The notes under the pieces were generated by a model. The model did no database searches and was not told the origin of the DNA. It saw only the letters and a list, made by a program, of their open reading frames with translations. The position numbers and the translations under genes were made by a program. Positions 1-7,762 of a DNA stretch of 11,889 nt are shown here, one piece after another (position 1 is the first letter of the stretch; each line of letters starts with the position of its first letter). The stretch is from positions 1-11,889 of the forward strand of contig CALHTV010000001.1 in NCBI GenBank assembly GCA_938039765.1. Direction: 5' to 3'. The stretch comes from an uncultured Dictyoglomus sp. (GTDB lineage: Bacteria; Dictyoglomota; Dictyoglomia; Dictyoglomales; Dictyoglomaceae).

Positions 1-429
1 GCACTTCCTTATTAGCTCAATTTCTTTTTTTAAAAGTTCTTCTACTTTATCCAATAAATTTTCTATATATATTTCCATTTCTTTTTTCAACTCTTCTGAT
101 TCTTTTTGAGCTTTTTTTAATATTTCTTCTGCTCTTTTTTGGGCTTCCATCACAATACTACTGTTGCTTACCAACTTTTCAGCTTCTTTTTCTGCCTGTT
201 TAATTATTTCTTCTGCTTCTAGATATGCTTTGTTAATTATTTTATCTCTATTTTCTATAATTTTTTTAGCCTCTAAAAATTCTTGAGGTAGAGAATTTTC
301 TAATTTTTGAAGCAACTCAAGCAATTTTTCTTTATCTAAAATCACTTTATCCCAAACAGGAATCACTAGAGAATTTTCTAAAGTATTTTTAAGTAGTTCT
401 AAAGTTCCTAATAACTCATCTATCTTCAT
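1..429 (-). CDS. Partial coiled-coil protein (annotated as ATPase or V-type ATPase subunit H-like in relatives), 3' end cut off by the window edge
   Basis: An open frame of 143 codons starts at ATG 429-427 and reaches base 1 without a stop, so the C-terminus is missing. Residues 1-60 are helical and hydrophobic/charged, with the start MKIDELLGTLELL. From about residue 50 to the edge it is a long Glu/Lys/Ala-rich helix with heptad-like spacing, for example EAEEIIKQAEKEAEKL (71-86), typical of a coiled coil. No membrane segment or catalytic motif is visible in this part. The start lies inside the 3' end of coaD (14-nt overlap, different frame), so translation is probably coupled. Short coiled-coil proteins resembling ATP synthase subunit b, V-ATPase subunit H or DivIVA are often found directly after coaD in clostridia; their function is not established, and the ATPase labels probably reflect only coiled-coil similarity. 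Existence is well supported; function is unknown. Confidence 0.75.
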   Translation of the reverse strand, partial: MKIDELLGTLELLKNTLENSLVIPVWDKVILDKEKLLELLQKLENSLPQEFLEAKKIIENRDKIINKAYLEAEEIIKQAEKEAEKLVSNSSIVMEAQKRAEEILKKAQKESEELKKEMEIYIENLLDKVEELLKKEIELIRKC

Positions 430-916
430 TTTCCATCTCAATATTGAATTTCTCATAAAGTTTTTTAGCTACATAATCCGGAACAAGACCTTTTATACAA
501 CCACCAAATTTTGCTATCTCTTTTACCATACTAGAGCTCAAAAAAGTGTATTTCAAATCACTCACCAAGAAGACTGTCTCGCATTCAGGATAAAGCTTCT
601 TATTAGTCAAAGCTTGTTGAAATTCATACTCAAAATCGGATACTGCCCTTAAACCTCTTATTATTATTTTAACATCAATTTTCTTTAAATACTCAACCAA
701 TAATCCACTGAAGTGGTCAATTCTTACATTAGGAATATCCTTTAGAGCTTCCTTTAGCATATCTAATCGCTCTTCTAAGGAAAAAAGAGGAGTTTTTGAG
801 ACATTTTCTGCTACAAGTACTATAACTTCATCGTAAATCTTAGCCCCTCTTTGTATAATATCAATATGTCCATTAGTTACAGGATCAAAACTTCCAGGAT
901 AGACAGCTTTAATCAT
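416..916 (-). CDS. coaD: Phosphopantetheine adenylyltransferase
   Basis: CoaD transfers AMP from ATP to 4'-phosphopantetheine, giving dephospho-CoA and pyrophosphate; this is the penultimate step of coenzyme A synthesis in the cytoplasm. The 166-residue product has the usual length. The N-terminus shows the nucleotidyltransferase signature YPGSFDPVTNGHIDI (residues 6-20) with the T/HxGH-type motif TNGH at 14-17. Further family hallmarks are K41 in KTPLFSLEER, the RGLRAVSDFEYE block (87-98) and the SSSMVKE loop (127-133), the usual C-terminal nucleotide-binding serine motif. The ATG start is preceded by GGGAG about 10 nt upstream, embedded in the end of rsmD, whose stop is only 6 nt away. The rsmD-coaD pair is very common in bacteria. 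The next gene overlaps the coaD 3' end by 14 nt. Confidence 0.97.
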   Translation of the reverse strand: MIKAVYPGSFDPVTNGHIDIIQRGAKIYDEVIVLVAENVSKTPLFSLEERLDMLKEALKDIPNVRIDHFSGLLVEYLKKIDVKIIIRGLRAVSDFEYEFQQALTNKKLYPECETVFLVSDLKYTFLSSSMVKEIAKFGGCIKGLVPDYVAKKLYEKFNIEMENEDR

Positions 917-922
917 TCTTCA

Positions 923-1486
923 CTAACTCCCATAAGAATAAAAACTTAAAACAGTTTCTCCAAAATTCTTCTTATACAGTTTTTTAAGTCTATTATATTT
1001 ATCAGGCATTTCTGTTTTTTTATGGTGCTCAATAATCAAAATACCATCCTCTTTCAACCAATCATAATCCTCCACATATTTTACAATATTTTTTATCTTC
1101 ATATCTAGCTCGTAAGGAGGATCTGCAAATATAATATCATATTTTTCTCGAGTTTCCTTTCTAAGAAATATAAATACATCTTTATAGATGACTCTTGTTT
1201 TATTTTCAATATTCAAGCTTTTTATATTTTCTTTAAGTAATTTCACCGCATAAAAATGATTTTCGACAAAAATTACTTTCTCTGCCCCGTAACTTAAGGC
1301 TTCGATACCTACAATACCCGATCCTGCAAACAGATCTAAAAAAATACTACTTTGAATTTTCTCTCCTAGTAGATCAAAAATTGATTTTCTTACTTGTTCC
1401 ATAGTTATTCTATAAATTCCTTGTTTTAGAACTCTTATTTTTTTATCTTTTAAGATTCCGCCTGAAATCCTTATTTCAGAGGACAA
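923..1486 (-). CDS. rsmD: 16S rRNA (guanine(966)-N2)-methyltransferase RsmD
   Basis: RsmD is an S-adenosylmethionine-dependent enzyme that methylates N2 of G966 (E. coli numbering) in 16S rRNA during small-subunit assembly. The 187-residue product has the normal family length. It carries the Rossmann SAM-binding motif DLFAGSGIVGIEALS (51-65), an acidic residue at the end of strand 2 (E75 in VIFVEN), and the catalytic DPPY motif (122-125) typical of N2-guanine and N6-adenine methyltransferases. The N-terminal block IRISGGILKDKKI (5-17) aligns with the conserved start of the family, so the long frame is needed. The start is TTG at 1486-1484, overlapping the recG 3' end by 11 nt; the next in-frame ATG (codon 29) would remove the N-terminal block. 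coaD follows after 6 nt. Exact start moderately sure, function very sure. Confidence 0.95.
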   Translation of the reverse strand: MSSEIRISGGILKDKKIRVLKQGIYRITMEQVRKSIFDLLGEKIQSSIFLDLFAGSGIVGIEALSYGAEKVIFVENHFYAVKLLKENIKSLNIENKTRVIYKDVFIFLRKETREKYDIIFADPPYELDMKIKNIVKYVEDYDWLKEDGILIIEHHKKTEMPDKYNRLKKLYKKNFGETVLSFYSYGS

Positions 1487-3812
1487 CTTCCTTTAGTTCT
1501 CCTTTAAGGTATTTTTCAACCCACTTTTCAATAAGTCTTTTTTCTAAATCACTTTTAAAAATATCTCCTCTCACAATCTTGTAAGCCTCTTCTTTTGTAA
1601 TCTCAAAAAGTCTCATATCCTTTGTGAGATCAACAAGCTTAATATTCAGTGTTCCATGTTGTTTCGTCCCAAAAAATTCTCCAGGTCCCCTAATCTCTAA
1701 ATCTCTATTTGCAATTACAAATCCATCGTTAGTTTTTACCATTATATCTAATCTCTTTCTTGCATCTTCACTTTTAAGATCTGCTATAAGAAAGCAATAA
1801 GCTTGATCACTTCCTCTTCCTACTCTTCCCCTCAATTGATGAAGTTGAGCAAGGCCAAACCTATGAGCATCTTCTATAACCATGATAGAAGCATTTGGAA
1901 TATCTACACCCACCTCAATAACAGTTGTAGCTACAAGAATTTGAATTTCGCCTTTCGCAAAGTCCTCCATTATCTGAGCTCTCTCTTCTTTTGAAGTTAA
2001 ACCATGGATTAGACTTAATTTGAAATTAGGAAATACCTTTTTAAGCTCTTCATACAGCTTTTTAGCAGATTCTGCCTCAAGTTTTTCTGATTCCTCAATA
2101 AGAGGACATACTATAAAAACTTGTTTACCTTTAAGCACTTCTTTCTCGACAAAAGAGTAAACTTTTCTTCTTTCTTTTTTAGGAACAAGATAAGTTATTA
2201 CAGGCTTTCTTCCTGGAGGAAGTTCATCAATAACTGATATGTCTAGTTCTCCATATAAAACTAGAGCTAAAGATCTAGGTATAGGAGTAGCGGTCATAAC
2301 AAGTAAATGGGGATTTTCTCCTTTCTTCCAGAGCTTAGATCTTTGGATAACTCCAAATCTATGTTGTTCATCAATTATAACTAAACCTAATTTTTTAAAG
2401 GTTATTTCTTCTTGTAGCAAGGCATGTGTCCCAATAACTACAGGAAGTTTTCCCTCAGCTAAATCTTGATAAATGTAATTTTTCTCTCTTTTTGAAGTAC
2501 TTCCTGTAAGAAGAGCAACTTTGATACCTAAGGGTTCAAATATTGGTTTAAGTCTACTATAATGCTGTTCTGCTAATATTTCGGTAGGCACCATAAAAGC
2601 TGATTGATATCCATTATCATATCCAAGAATAACAGCTAGAGCTGCAATTATCGTCTTTCCAGATCCAACATCCCCCTGTAATAATCTATGCATTGGTCTT
2701 CCAGAAGATAAATCTTTTTTAATTTCTTCCCAAACTCTTTCTTGAGCTTTTGTTAGTTTAAAAGGTAAAGAATTTAGGAATTTTGCAACCAAAGTGCTTT
2801 CAGTTTTGAATACAGGGGCAGAAAGAGATTCAATTTCTCTTCGCTTCTTAGCTAAATTAAGTTGCAAGAAGAGGAGTTCTTCAAATACTAGTCTTTTTGT
2901 AGCACTTGCCATAGTAAGAAATGATGTTGGAAAATGTTTTTCCCAAACACTTACAGGTTTATCCATTAGATTGTATCTTTCCTTTACATCCTGAGGGATA
3001 GGATCTTCTAAAAACATTGCGTAATCAGTTAAAGCATCATAAATAATTTTTCTTAATATCTTTTGAGTAATACCAGCAGTAAGAGAATAAATTGGCACTA
3101 TTCTTCCTACATTCAAAAGCTCTTTCTCTTCATCCTCATCTAGAACCTCGTATTCTGGATTTTCAAACTCTAAGTGCCTTAAAACCCTTTTAGGAATTCC
3201 TGAAATTAAGACTTTTGTTCCTACAGGTAAACTCTGTTTTATGTATTTTTGATTATACCATACAATATAGATAGTTCCTGTTTCATCTACTGCTTTTGCT
3301 CTTAATATGGGAATTTTTTTATATAATGTCTTACTTTCTTCATAGTCCAAAATATTAACTCTTATGGTGACTTTTTCATTAGGCTTCAAATCTGCTATTT
3401 TTTTTAGTTTTGATCTATCATCATAGTCTCTTGGATAGTATGTTATTAAATCATAAATTGTTTTAATTTCGAGTTTATTTAAAAATCGTATCCTTTGAGG
3501 ACCTACTCCTTTTATATATTGGACCGATTTATCCCAAAATTTATCGGTAGAATAGAATTCAATTGCTCTTTCAACTATATCCTTTATCTTCTCAATAACC
3601 TTCCTCCGATCTGCAACACTTTTTTTTGAATAGTCCTTTATTAAGTCCAACACTTTCTGAGTCCAAAAACCATTCCATAAAGGAAATTGTCTTATCGCCA
3701 CATTAAAAGTCCTTTCAAGTCCGTACTTTACACTTTTATCTAAACAGCCAGAGGAAAGCTCGTCTTCTAGGATATTTTTAAGTCCCTTAAGAATTTTTAT
3801 ATCTTCTGGCAT
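1476..3812 (-). CDS. recG: ATP-dependent DNA helicase RecG
   Basis: RecG is a superfamily 2 double-strand DNA translocase that remodels stalled replication forks and branched recombination intermediates. All helicase hallmarks are present in the 778-residue product: Walker A GDVGSGKT (380-387), PTEILAEQH (409-417), the DEQH box (481-484) followed by RFGV, motif III MTATPIPRS (506-514), and motifs V and VI, ATTVIEVGVDIPNA (628-641) and QLRGRVGRG (659-667). The wedge/OB-fold domain lies at roughly 100-230, beginning with a helix-hairpin-helix-like YIKGVGPQR (99-107). About 95 residues precede the point where E. coli RecG begins; a similar helical extension is known in Thermotoga RecG. The ATG start is 9 nt after the fakA stop and lacks a good Shine-Dalgarno, which suggests coupled translation. 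The 3' end overlaps rsmD by 11 nt. Confidence 0.97.
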   Translation of the reverse strand: MPEDIKILKGLKNILEDELSSGCLDKSVKYGLERTFNVAIRQFPLWNGFWTQKVLDLIKDYSKKSVADRRKVIEKIKDIVERAIEFYSTDKFWDKSVQYIKGVGPQRIRFLNKLEIKTIYDLITYYPRDYDDRSKLKKIADLKPNEKVTIRVNILDYEESKTLYKKIPILRAKAVDETGTIYIVWYNQKYIKQSLPVGTKVLISGIPKRVLRHLEFENPEYEVLDEDEEKELLNVGRIVPIYSLTAGITQKILRKIIYDALTDYAMFLEDPIPQDVKERYNLMDKPVSVWEKHFPTSFLTMASATKRLVFEELLFLQLNLAKKRREIESLSAPVFKTESTLVAKFLNSLPFKLTKAQERVWEEIKKDLSSGRPMHRLLQGDVGSGKTIIAALAVILGYDNGYQSAFMVPTEILAEQHYSRLKPIFEPLGIKVALLTGSTSKREKNYIYQDLAEGKLPVVIGTHALLQEEITFKKLGLVIIDEQHRFGVIQRSKLWKKGENPHLLVMTATPIPRSLALVLYGELDISVIDELPPGRKPVITYLVPKKERRKVYSFVEKEVLKGKQVFIVCPLIEESEKLEAESAKKLYEELKKVFPNFKLSLIHGLTSKEERAQIMEDFAKGEIQILVATTVIEVGVDIPNASIMVIEDAHRFGLAQLHQLRGRVGRGSDQAYCFLIADLKSEDARKRLDIMVKTNDGFVIANRDLEIRGPGEFFGTKQHGTLNIKLVDLTKDMRLFEITKEEAYKIVRGDIFKSDLEKRLIEKWVEKYLKGELKEVVL

Positions 3813-3821
3813 GTTATTTTA

Positions 3822-5456
3822 CTATTCTACTCCAATGTAGTAGAAATAAAAGGGTTGGCCTCCATAGATTAATTCTGTATCAATTTGAGGATATTTATCT
3901 CTTATCTTTTTCTCCAATTCTTCAGCTTCTTCTCTGGAAATTTCTTCTCCATAATATATACTTATCAATTCTGATGAAGCATCAATTAATATTTCCAAAA
4001 TATCCATAGAAACCTCATATATGTCCTTTCCAGCTACTTTAACTTCGTCGTTAGTTAGTCCTATAATATCTCCTTCTGATATAACTAATCCATTAAAAGT
4101 TGAATTCTTTACTGCTTTGGTTATTTCTCCAATCTTTATCTTATTCATTCCTTGTTCCATCTTAGTTTTTACTAATTCCCAATTGTCATTAGGGTTATAT
4201 TCATAAAGAGCTCTTATACCTTCTAAAACATGTTTTGTAGGGACAATTACGACTCTATCTTTATGTATATTCTCTAACTGTTTAGCAGCTAAAATTACAT
4301 TTTTATTGTTTGGCAAAATAAAAACTTTTTTGGCTCTAACTTTTTCTACAGCATTCGAAAGAGCTTCCACACTAGGATTGAGAGTCTGACCACCATTTAC
4401 AATTATATCTACCCCTAAACTTTTAAAGATCTCATTAAGTCCTTTTCCCCAGGATACAGCTACAAAACCAATATCCTTCAATGGAGTTTTAAAATCTTGA
4501 TTAATCTCTTCTTTGAGTCTTTCTTCATGCTGTTCTGCCATATTATCAATTTTTATCCGAGATAAGGAACCTAATTCCAAGGCTTTCTCAAGAACTAGAC
4601 CAGGATGATTTGTGTGAATATGAACTTTTAAAAGTCCAGGAGCTTCTGATGTAACAATACTGTCTCCTTGACTTTGAAGCCATTTTTTAAAATCTGTGAA
4701 ATCAACGCTCTCATATGAATTAACAATAAACTCTGTACAATATTGATAGGTTAATACATAACTTTCGAGTACTTCTTTTTCGGGTTTTTCCTTAACTTCT
4801 ACCAATTTACTTTCTTCCTTTTCTAATTTTAACTCCACTCCTAACAGAGCCTCGTAAAAACCTGTCCAAAACCAAACAAGACCTTGTCCTCCCGCATCTA
4901 CTACTTTTGCCTCTTTTAATATGGGTAATAAATTAGGGGTATTAGCAAGGGATTCTTTGGCTTTTTTCAAAGTTCTCTCCATAATTTTCGCAATATTCTC
5001 TGTCTCTCTTAAGGCCAATACTGCTTCTTTTACACCATCTCTTAAAACAGTGAGTATTGTTCCTTCAGTAGGTTTAAGTACAGCTCGATAGGCAACTCTT
5101 GTAGCATTTTGCCAACTTTTAACCCAAGTTTTTGCATCTATTTCTTCAAAATTTTTAATAATTTCGCAAAAACCTCTTATTATTTGAGATAATATTACTC
5201 CTGAGTTACCTCTTGCCCCCATCAAAGAACCTCTTATAGCTGCCTCTGCTATGTTTTTTATTGTTTTCACTTTGATCTTTTTGATTTCATCTAAAGTGAA
5301 TTGGAGAGTATAAAGCATATTTGTTCCAGTATCTCCATCGGGAACAGGAAAGACATTTAATAAGTCTATTTCTTCTTTATGTTTTTTTAATTCGTAAGTA
5401 GCATACTCAAAGAGATTAATCAAAAGATTACTATCTATCTTATATACTTCCATCAT
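3822..5456 (-). CDS. fakA: Fatty acid kinase catalytic subunit FakA-like (DAK2/YloV family)
   Basis: Members phosphorylate fatty acids bound to a FakB (DegV-family) partner, making acyl-phosphate for phospholipid synthesis. Numbering from the chosen start, the N-terminal DhaL-type kinase domain has the Mg-nucleotide loop NVFPVPDGDTGTNM (34-47), GARGNSGVILSQ (80-91), KPTEGTILTV (128-137) and VVDAGGQGL (185-193). A charged linker (about 208-230) leads to the middle domain, with YQYCTEF (237-243) and VHIHTN (278-283). C240, H279 and H281 are candidates for the Cys/His metal site known in this domain. A C-terminal domain follows, including VSWGKGLNEIF and GGQTLNPS. I start at the ATG of an ATGA overlap with the asp23 stop; a second ATG follows directly at 5453. 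An ATG at 5510 would add 18 basic residues and overlap asp23 more; I reject it. The resulting 544 residues match the family. asp23-fakA-recG is a conserved order. No fakB is in the window. Confidence 0.9.
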   Translation of the reverse strand: MMEVYKIDSNLLINLFEYATYELKKHKEEIDLLNVFPVPDGDTGTNMLYTLQFTLDEIKKIKVKTIKNIAEAAIRGSLMGARGNSGVILSQIIRGFCEIIKNFEEIDAKTWVKSWQNATRVAYRAVLKPTEGTILTVLRDGVKEAVLALRETENIAKIMERTLKKAKESLANTPNLLPILKEAKVVDAGGQGLVWFWTGFYEALLGVELKLEKEESKLVEVKEKPEKEVLESYVLTYQYCTEFIVNSYESVDFTDFKKWLQSQGDSIVTSEAPGLLKVHIHTNHPGLVLEKALELGSLSRIKIDNMAEQHEERLKEEINQDFKTPLKDIGFVAVSWGKGLNEIFKSLGVDIIVNGGQTLNPSVEALSNAVEKVRAKKVFILPNNKNVILAAKQLENIHKDRVVIVPTKHVLEGIRALYEYNPNDNWELVKTKMEQGMNKIKIGEITKAVKNSTFNGLVISEGDIIGLTNDEVKVAGKDIYEVSMDILEILIDASSELISIYYGEEISREEAEELEKKIRDKYPQIDTELIYGGQPFYFYYIGVE

Positions 5457-5881
5457 ACCTCTTCTTCCCAAAGAATTGTTTCCTTTTCTTCTTTTACTCT
5501 TATACCCCAAACATTTACATTAATCTCCTTTACATTTAGTCCTGTAGTTCTTTCCAAATTCCATTTTACCCTCTCCATTACATTATGAGCTACCTCAGGA
5601 ATTCTAACCCCATAAGCAACTATTATATAGAGATCTATTTTTATTCCTTCCTCAGTTATTTCTACATGTACGCCTTTATTAACCTCCTCTAATTTGAGGA
5701 GTTCACTTATACCATCCACTATATTACTTGCAGCCATTCCTATTACCCCATAACTTTGAAGAGTTGCTATACTTGCAAGAGTTGCAATTGCGTTTGGAGA
5801 TATTTCAACCCAACCAATTCCAGTATAGTATCTCTGCTTATTTTTCTCTTTCTTAAATATAAAGTCTTGGATCCAACGCAT
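5453..5881 (-). CDS. Asp23/Gls24 family envelope stress response protein (YloU-like, DUF322)
   Basis: The 142-residue product belongs to the Asp23/Gls24 (DUF322) family. The conserved core starts at GWVEISPNAIATLASIAT (23-40), runs through GVIGMAASNIVDGISELL (45-62) and a predicted amphipathic strand region (VHVEITEEGIKIDLYIIVAYGV), and ends with helix VAHNVMERVKWNLERTTGL and strand VKEINVNVWGIRV. Members are small cytoplasmic or membrane-associated proteins tied to cell-envelope homeostasis in Gram-positive bacteria; the molecular role is unclear. The adjacent fakA overlaps by 4 nt (ATGA), the same pairing as yloU-yloV in Bacillus. The ATG at 5881 sits 29 nt inside oppC and has an AGGAG about 12 nt upstream within oppC. 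The basic N-terminal stretch (residues 1-20) is not family-conserved, so a slightly later non-ATG start is possible. No membrane segment is seen. Confidence 0.9.
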   Translation of the reverse strand: MRWIQDFIFKKEKNKQRYYTGIGWVEISPNAIATLASIATLQSYGVIGMAASNIVDGISELLKLEEVNKGVHVEITEEGIKIDLYIIVAYGVRIPEVAHNVMERVKWNLERTTGLNVKEINVNVWGIRVKEEKETILWEEEV

Positions 5882-6734
5882 CTCTTAATCCATCTCCTAA
5901 AAGATTAAATCCAAAGACTACAATCATAATTACAATACCAGGAGCTATAGGATACCACCAGCAACTTCTCATATAAGCAAGCCCGGCTTGTACCATAGAA
6001 CCCCAACTTGGCGTAGGAGCCTGAACCCCTAAACCTAAGAAAGATAGTCCTGCTTCGAGCATAATCATTCCACCGACTCCCAAAGTTGCCTCAATAATAA
6101 TTGGAGATAAAGCATTTGGCAAAATATGTCTAAAAAGAATCCTCCATATAGAAGCTCCTATAGCATGTGCTCCAACCACAAAATCTCTCTCCCTCAGACT
6201 AAGAACTTGTCCTCTTACAATTCTTGATACCCCAGCCCAACCTATTAGGGCTACTGCAAGATAAAGATTTTGTATCCCTGTACCAAGAGTGGAAACTACT
6301 GCAATAACGAATAATAAAAAGGGGAAAGCAAATAAAATTTCTACAACTCTCATTATGAGATCATCTATCCATCCTCCATAAAAACCTGCTATAAGTCCTA
6401 AAAGAGTACCGATAGATATAGAAATCAATTGGGCAAAAAAGGCAAATTGTAAAGAAACTCTTGTTCCGTATATGATTCTGCTAAATATATCTCTTCCAAA
6501 CTCATCGGTTCCAAGAAGATGTTTCCAACTTGGAGGTTGCAATGCTCTTGAGAGATCAACTTCATTCCAAGGATAAGGAGTTATATATGGCGCAAATATC
6601 GCAACAAGGACAAAAAAGATAACAATACCAAGACCTAACAGAGCTAACTTATTTTTTGAGAGCCTCTTCCATGCAACTCTCCATAAACTTCTTGGCTTTC
6701 TAGTTTGAAAAGATGCACCTATATCAATTGCCAT
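5853..6734 (-). CDS. Peptide/nickel-type ABC transporter permease, OppC/DppC family
   Basis: This is the second inner-membrane subunit of an Opp/Dpp-type importer. The 293-residue product begins with a cytoplasmic tail and the OppC-family N-terminal segment WKRLSKNKLALLGLGIVIFF (the first membrane helix, about 30-50). It then has the family signature HLLGTDEFGRDIFSRIIYG (72-90), several further membrane helices, and an EAA-type loop for ATPase docking, GAHAIGASIWRILFRHILPN (188-207). The tail LLGDGLRDALDPRL is the usual family end, so the gene is complete even though its last 29 nt overlap asp23. The ATG start has an AGGA about 7 nt upstream, in a 24-nt gap after oppB that also contains a run of seven G. 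It should pair with the OppB-like protein encoded just upstream. Substrate cannot be read from the permease; peptides or oligosaccharides are both possible. Confidence 0.94.
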   Translation of the reverse strand: MAIDIGASFQTRKPRSLWRVAWKRLSKNKLALLGLGIVIFFVLVAIFAPYITPYPWNEVDLSRALQPPSWKHLLGTDEFGRDIFSRIIYGTRVSLQFAFFAQLISISIGTLLGLIAGFYGGWIDDLIMRVVEILFAFPFLLFVIAVVSTLGTGIQNLYLAVALIGWAGVSRIVRGQVLSLRERDFVVGAHAIGASIWRILFRHILPNALSPIIIEATLGVGGMIMLEAGLSFLGLGVQAPTPSWGSMVQAGLAYMRSCWWYPIAPGIVIMIVVFGFNLLGDGLRDALDPRLYI

Positions 6735-6758
6735 AATTATTTCCTACCCCCCCAATTA

Positions 6759-7688
6759 TTACTCATATCTTATTCTTGGATCAATCAAAGCATAAGATAG
6801 ATCTACAAGCAAATTGGCTAAAATATATATTAGAGCAATAACAATGACCCCACCTTGTAATACTGGAAGATCTCTATCAAAAATTGCCTGAACTACCAGC
6901 CTCCCAATACCAGGCCAAGCAAATATAGTCTCAGTAAGAACAGCCCCGGTTAAAAGATCACCAACCACCATACCTGCATATGTTACAACAGGAATAAGAG
7001 CATTTCGAAGAGCATGCTTAAAAATTACCTTTGATTCAGACAACCCTTTAGCACGTGCTGTTATTATATATTCTTGTCTAATGACCTCCAACATTGAAGA
7101 TCGGGCTAATCTAGCAAAATAAGCAGCAGGTCTCGTTCCAAGAGCTATAGCAGGTAATATTACTGCTTTAATTCCATACTCTGTAATATAACCTCCTAAG
7201 GGTAACCATCCTAGTTTAAAACCAAAGACAAGAAGAAGAATTATTCCTATCCAGTATACAGGAGCAGACACTCCTAACAGGGCTATCACCATGGCAGAGT
7301 AATCAAAAATAGAGTATTGTTTTACTGCCGAAATAATACCTGCTGTTACCCCTAATAGGACTGATATTATAAAAGCAAATAATGCCAAAATTGCTGTTGC
7401 TTGGAGCCTTTCTCCAATAGACTGGATTACCGGAATATTCGTCTTAAAGGACCTTCCAAAATCAAGTTTTAAAAGTCTTCCTAAAAAAAGAAAATACTGA
7501 ACAGGTAATGGCTTATCTAATCCCCATAGGGCTCTAATTCGTGCTATAGTTTCTGCATCTGCTCTTTGACCTGCTATTAATCTTGCTGGATCTCCTGGGG
7601 CAATAAAAAATAGGATAAAAGTAATCAGAGTTACACCTATGAATACTGGTATGGCTTGTAGAAGTCTTCTTATTATATATCTTATCAA
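6759..7688 (-). CDS. Peptide/nickel-type ABC transporter permease, OppB/DppB family
   Basis: This is the first membrane subunit of the Opp/Dpp-type importer. The 309-residue protein starts with the family's N-terminal helix YIIRRLLQAIPVFIGVTLIT (4-23), followed by FFIAPGDPARLI (27-38) and the region LGLDKP-like WGLDKPLPVQY (55-65). Membrane helices lie at about 98-120, 130-156, 172-190, 235-255 and 278-300. The EAA-type ATPase-docking loop is ARAKGLSESKVIFKHALRNA (211-230), and the end LIDPRIRYE is family-typical. The start is TTG at 7688-7686, supported by a strong AGGAGG 7 nt upstream and by alignment of the first residues with the family. It is separated from oppA by a 74-nt spacer with strong inverted repeats and from oppC by 24 nt. 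Substrate is inferred only from family. Confidence 0.94.
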   Translation of the reverse strand: MIRYIIRRLLQAIPVFIGVTLITFILFFIAPGDPARLIAGQRADAETIARIRALWGLDKPLPVQYFLFLGRLLKLDFGRSFKTNIPVIQSIGERLQATAILALFAFIISVLLGVTAGIISAVKQYSIFDYSAMVIALLGVSAPVYWIGIILLLVFGFKLGWLPLGGYITEYGIKAVILPAIALGTRPAAYFARLARSSMLEVIRQEYIITARAKGLSESKVIFKHALRNALIPVVTYAGMVVGDLLTGAVLTETIFAWPGIGRLVVQAIFDRDLPVLQGGVIVIALIYILANLLVDLSYALIDPRIRYE

Positions 7689-7695
7689 ACTTCTT

Positions 7696-7701
7696 CCTCC
7701 T
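7696..7701 (-). promoter_or_regulatory. Strong ribosome binding site deciding the TTG start of oppB
   Basis: On the minus strand AGGAGG lies 7 nt before TTG at 7688-7686. No in-frame ATG exists nearby, and the family N-terminus begins at this TTG. The site directly abuts the third arm of the alternating hairpins upstream. Confidence 0.85.
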
Positions 7702-7760
7702 CTCCTCAGAATATAGGGTTCTGAGGAGGAAAGTTCTCCTCAGAACCCTCCTTTAGGGTT
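7702..7760 (-). promoter_or_regulatory. Alternating hairpins in the oppA-oppB spacer
   Basis: In the transcript, four arms follow the oppA stop. Arm 0 is AACCCT (7760-7755), arm 1 AGGGTTCTGAGGAG (7749-7736), arm 2 CTCCTCAGAACCCT (7728-7715) and arm 3 TTCTGAGGAG (7711-7702). Arms 1 and 2 form a perfect 14-bp stem with a 7-nt loop. Arm 3 repeats ten bases of arm 1, so it can pair with arm 2 instead (10 bp, 7-nt loop); arm 0 can pair with the start of arm 1 (6 bp, 5-nt loop). The stem has no U-tract, so it is not a classic terminator. Hairpins after a binding-protein gene commonly protect the upstream message and give more binding protein than permease. Whether the alternatives act as a switch is inference. 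Confidence 0.75.
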
Positions 7761-7762
7761 TA

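Noticed and set aside
289..381. A 15-base exact direct repeat (289-303 and 367-381), in frame, encoding LENSL twice
   Set aside because: The flanking residues show no wider 26-residue repeat; low-complexity AT-rich coding sequence explains it.
5457..5510. Longer fakA start at 5510 giving 18 extra basic residues
   Set aside because: It would overlap asp23 by 58 nt and adds residues not found in the family; the ATGA junction at 5456 fits better.
5684..5701. CTCCTC/GAGGAG stem inside asp23, resembling the oppA-oppB hairpin arms
   Set aside because: Only 6 bp within a coding region made of Leu-Leu and Glu-Glu codons; no link to regulation is apparent.
7715..7749. Rho-independent terminator after oppA
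   Set aside because: The stem is strong, but no U-tract follows on the transcript; the sequence continues into the oppB ribosome binding site.
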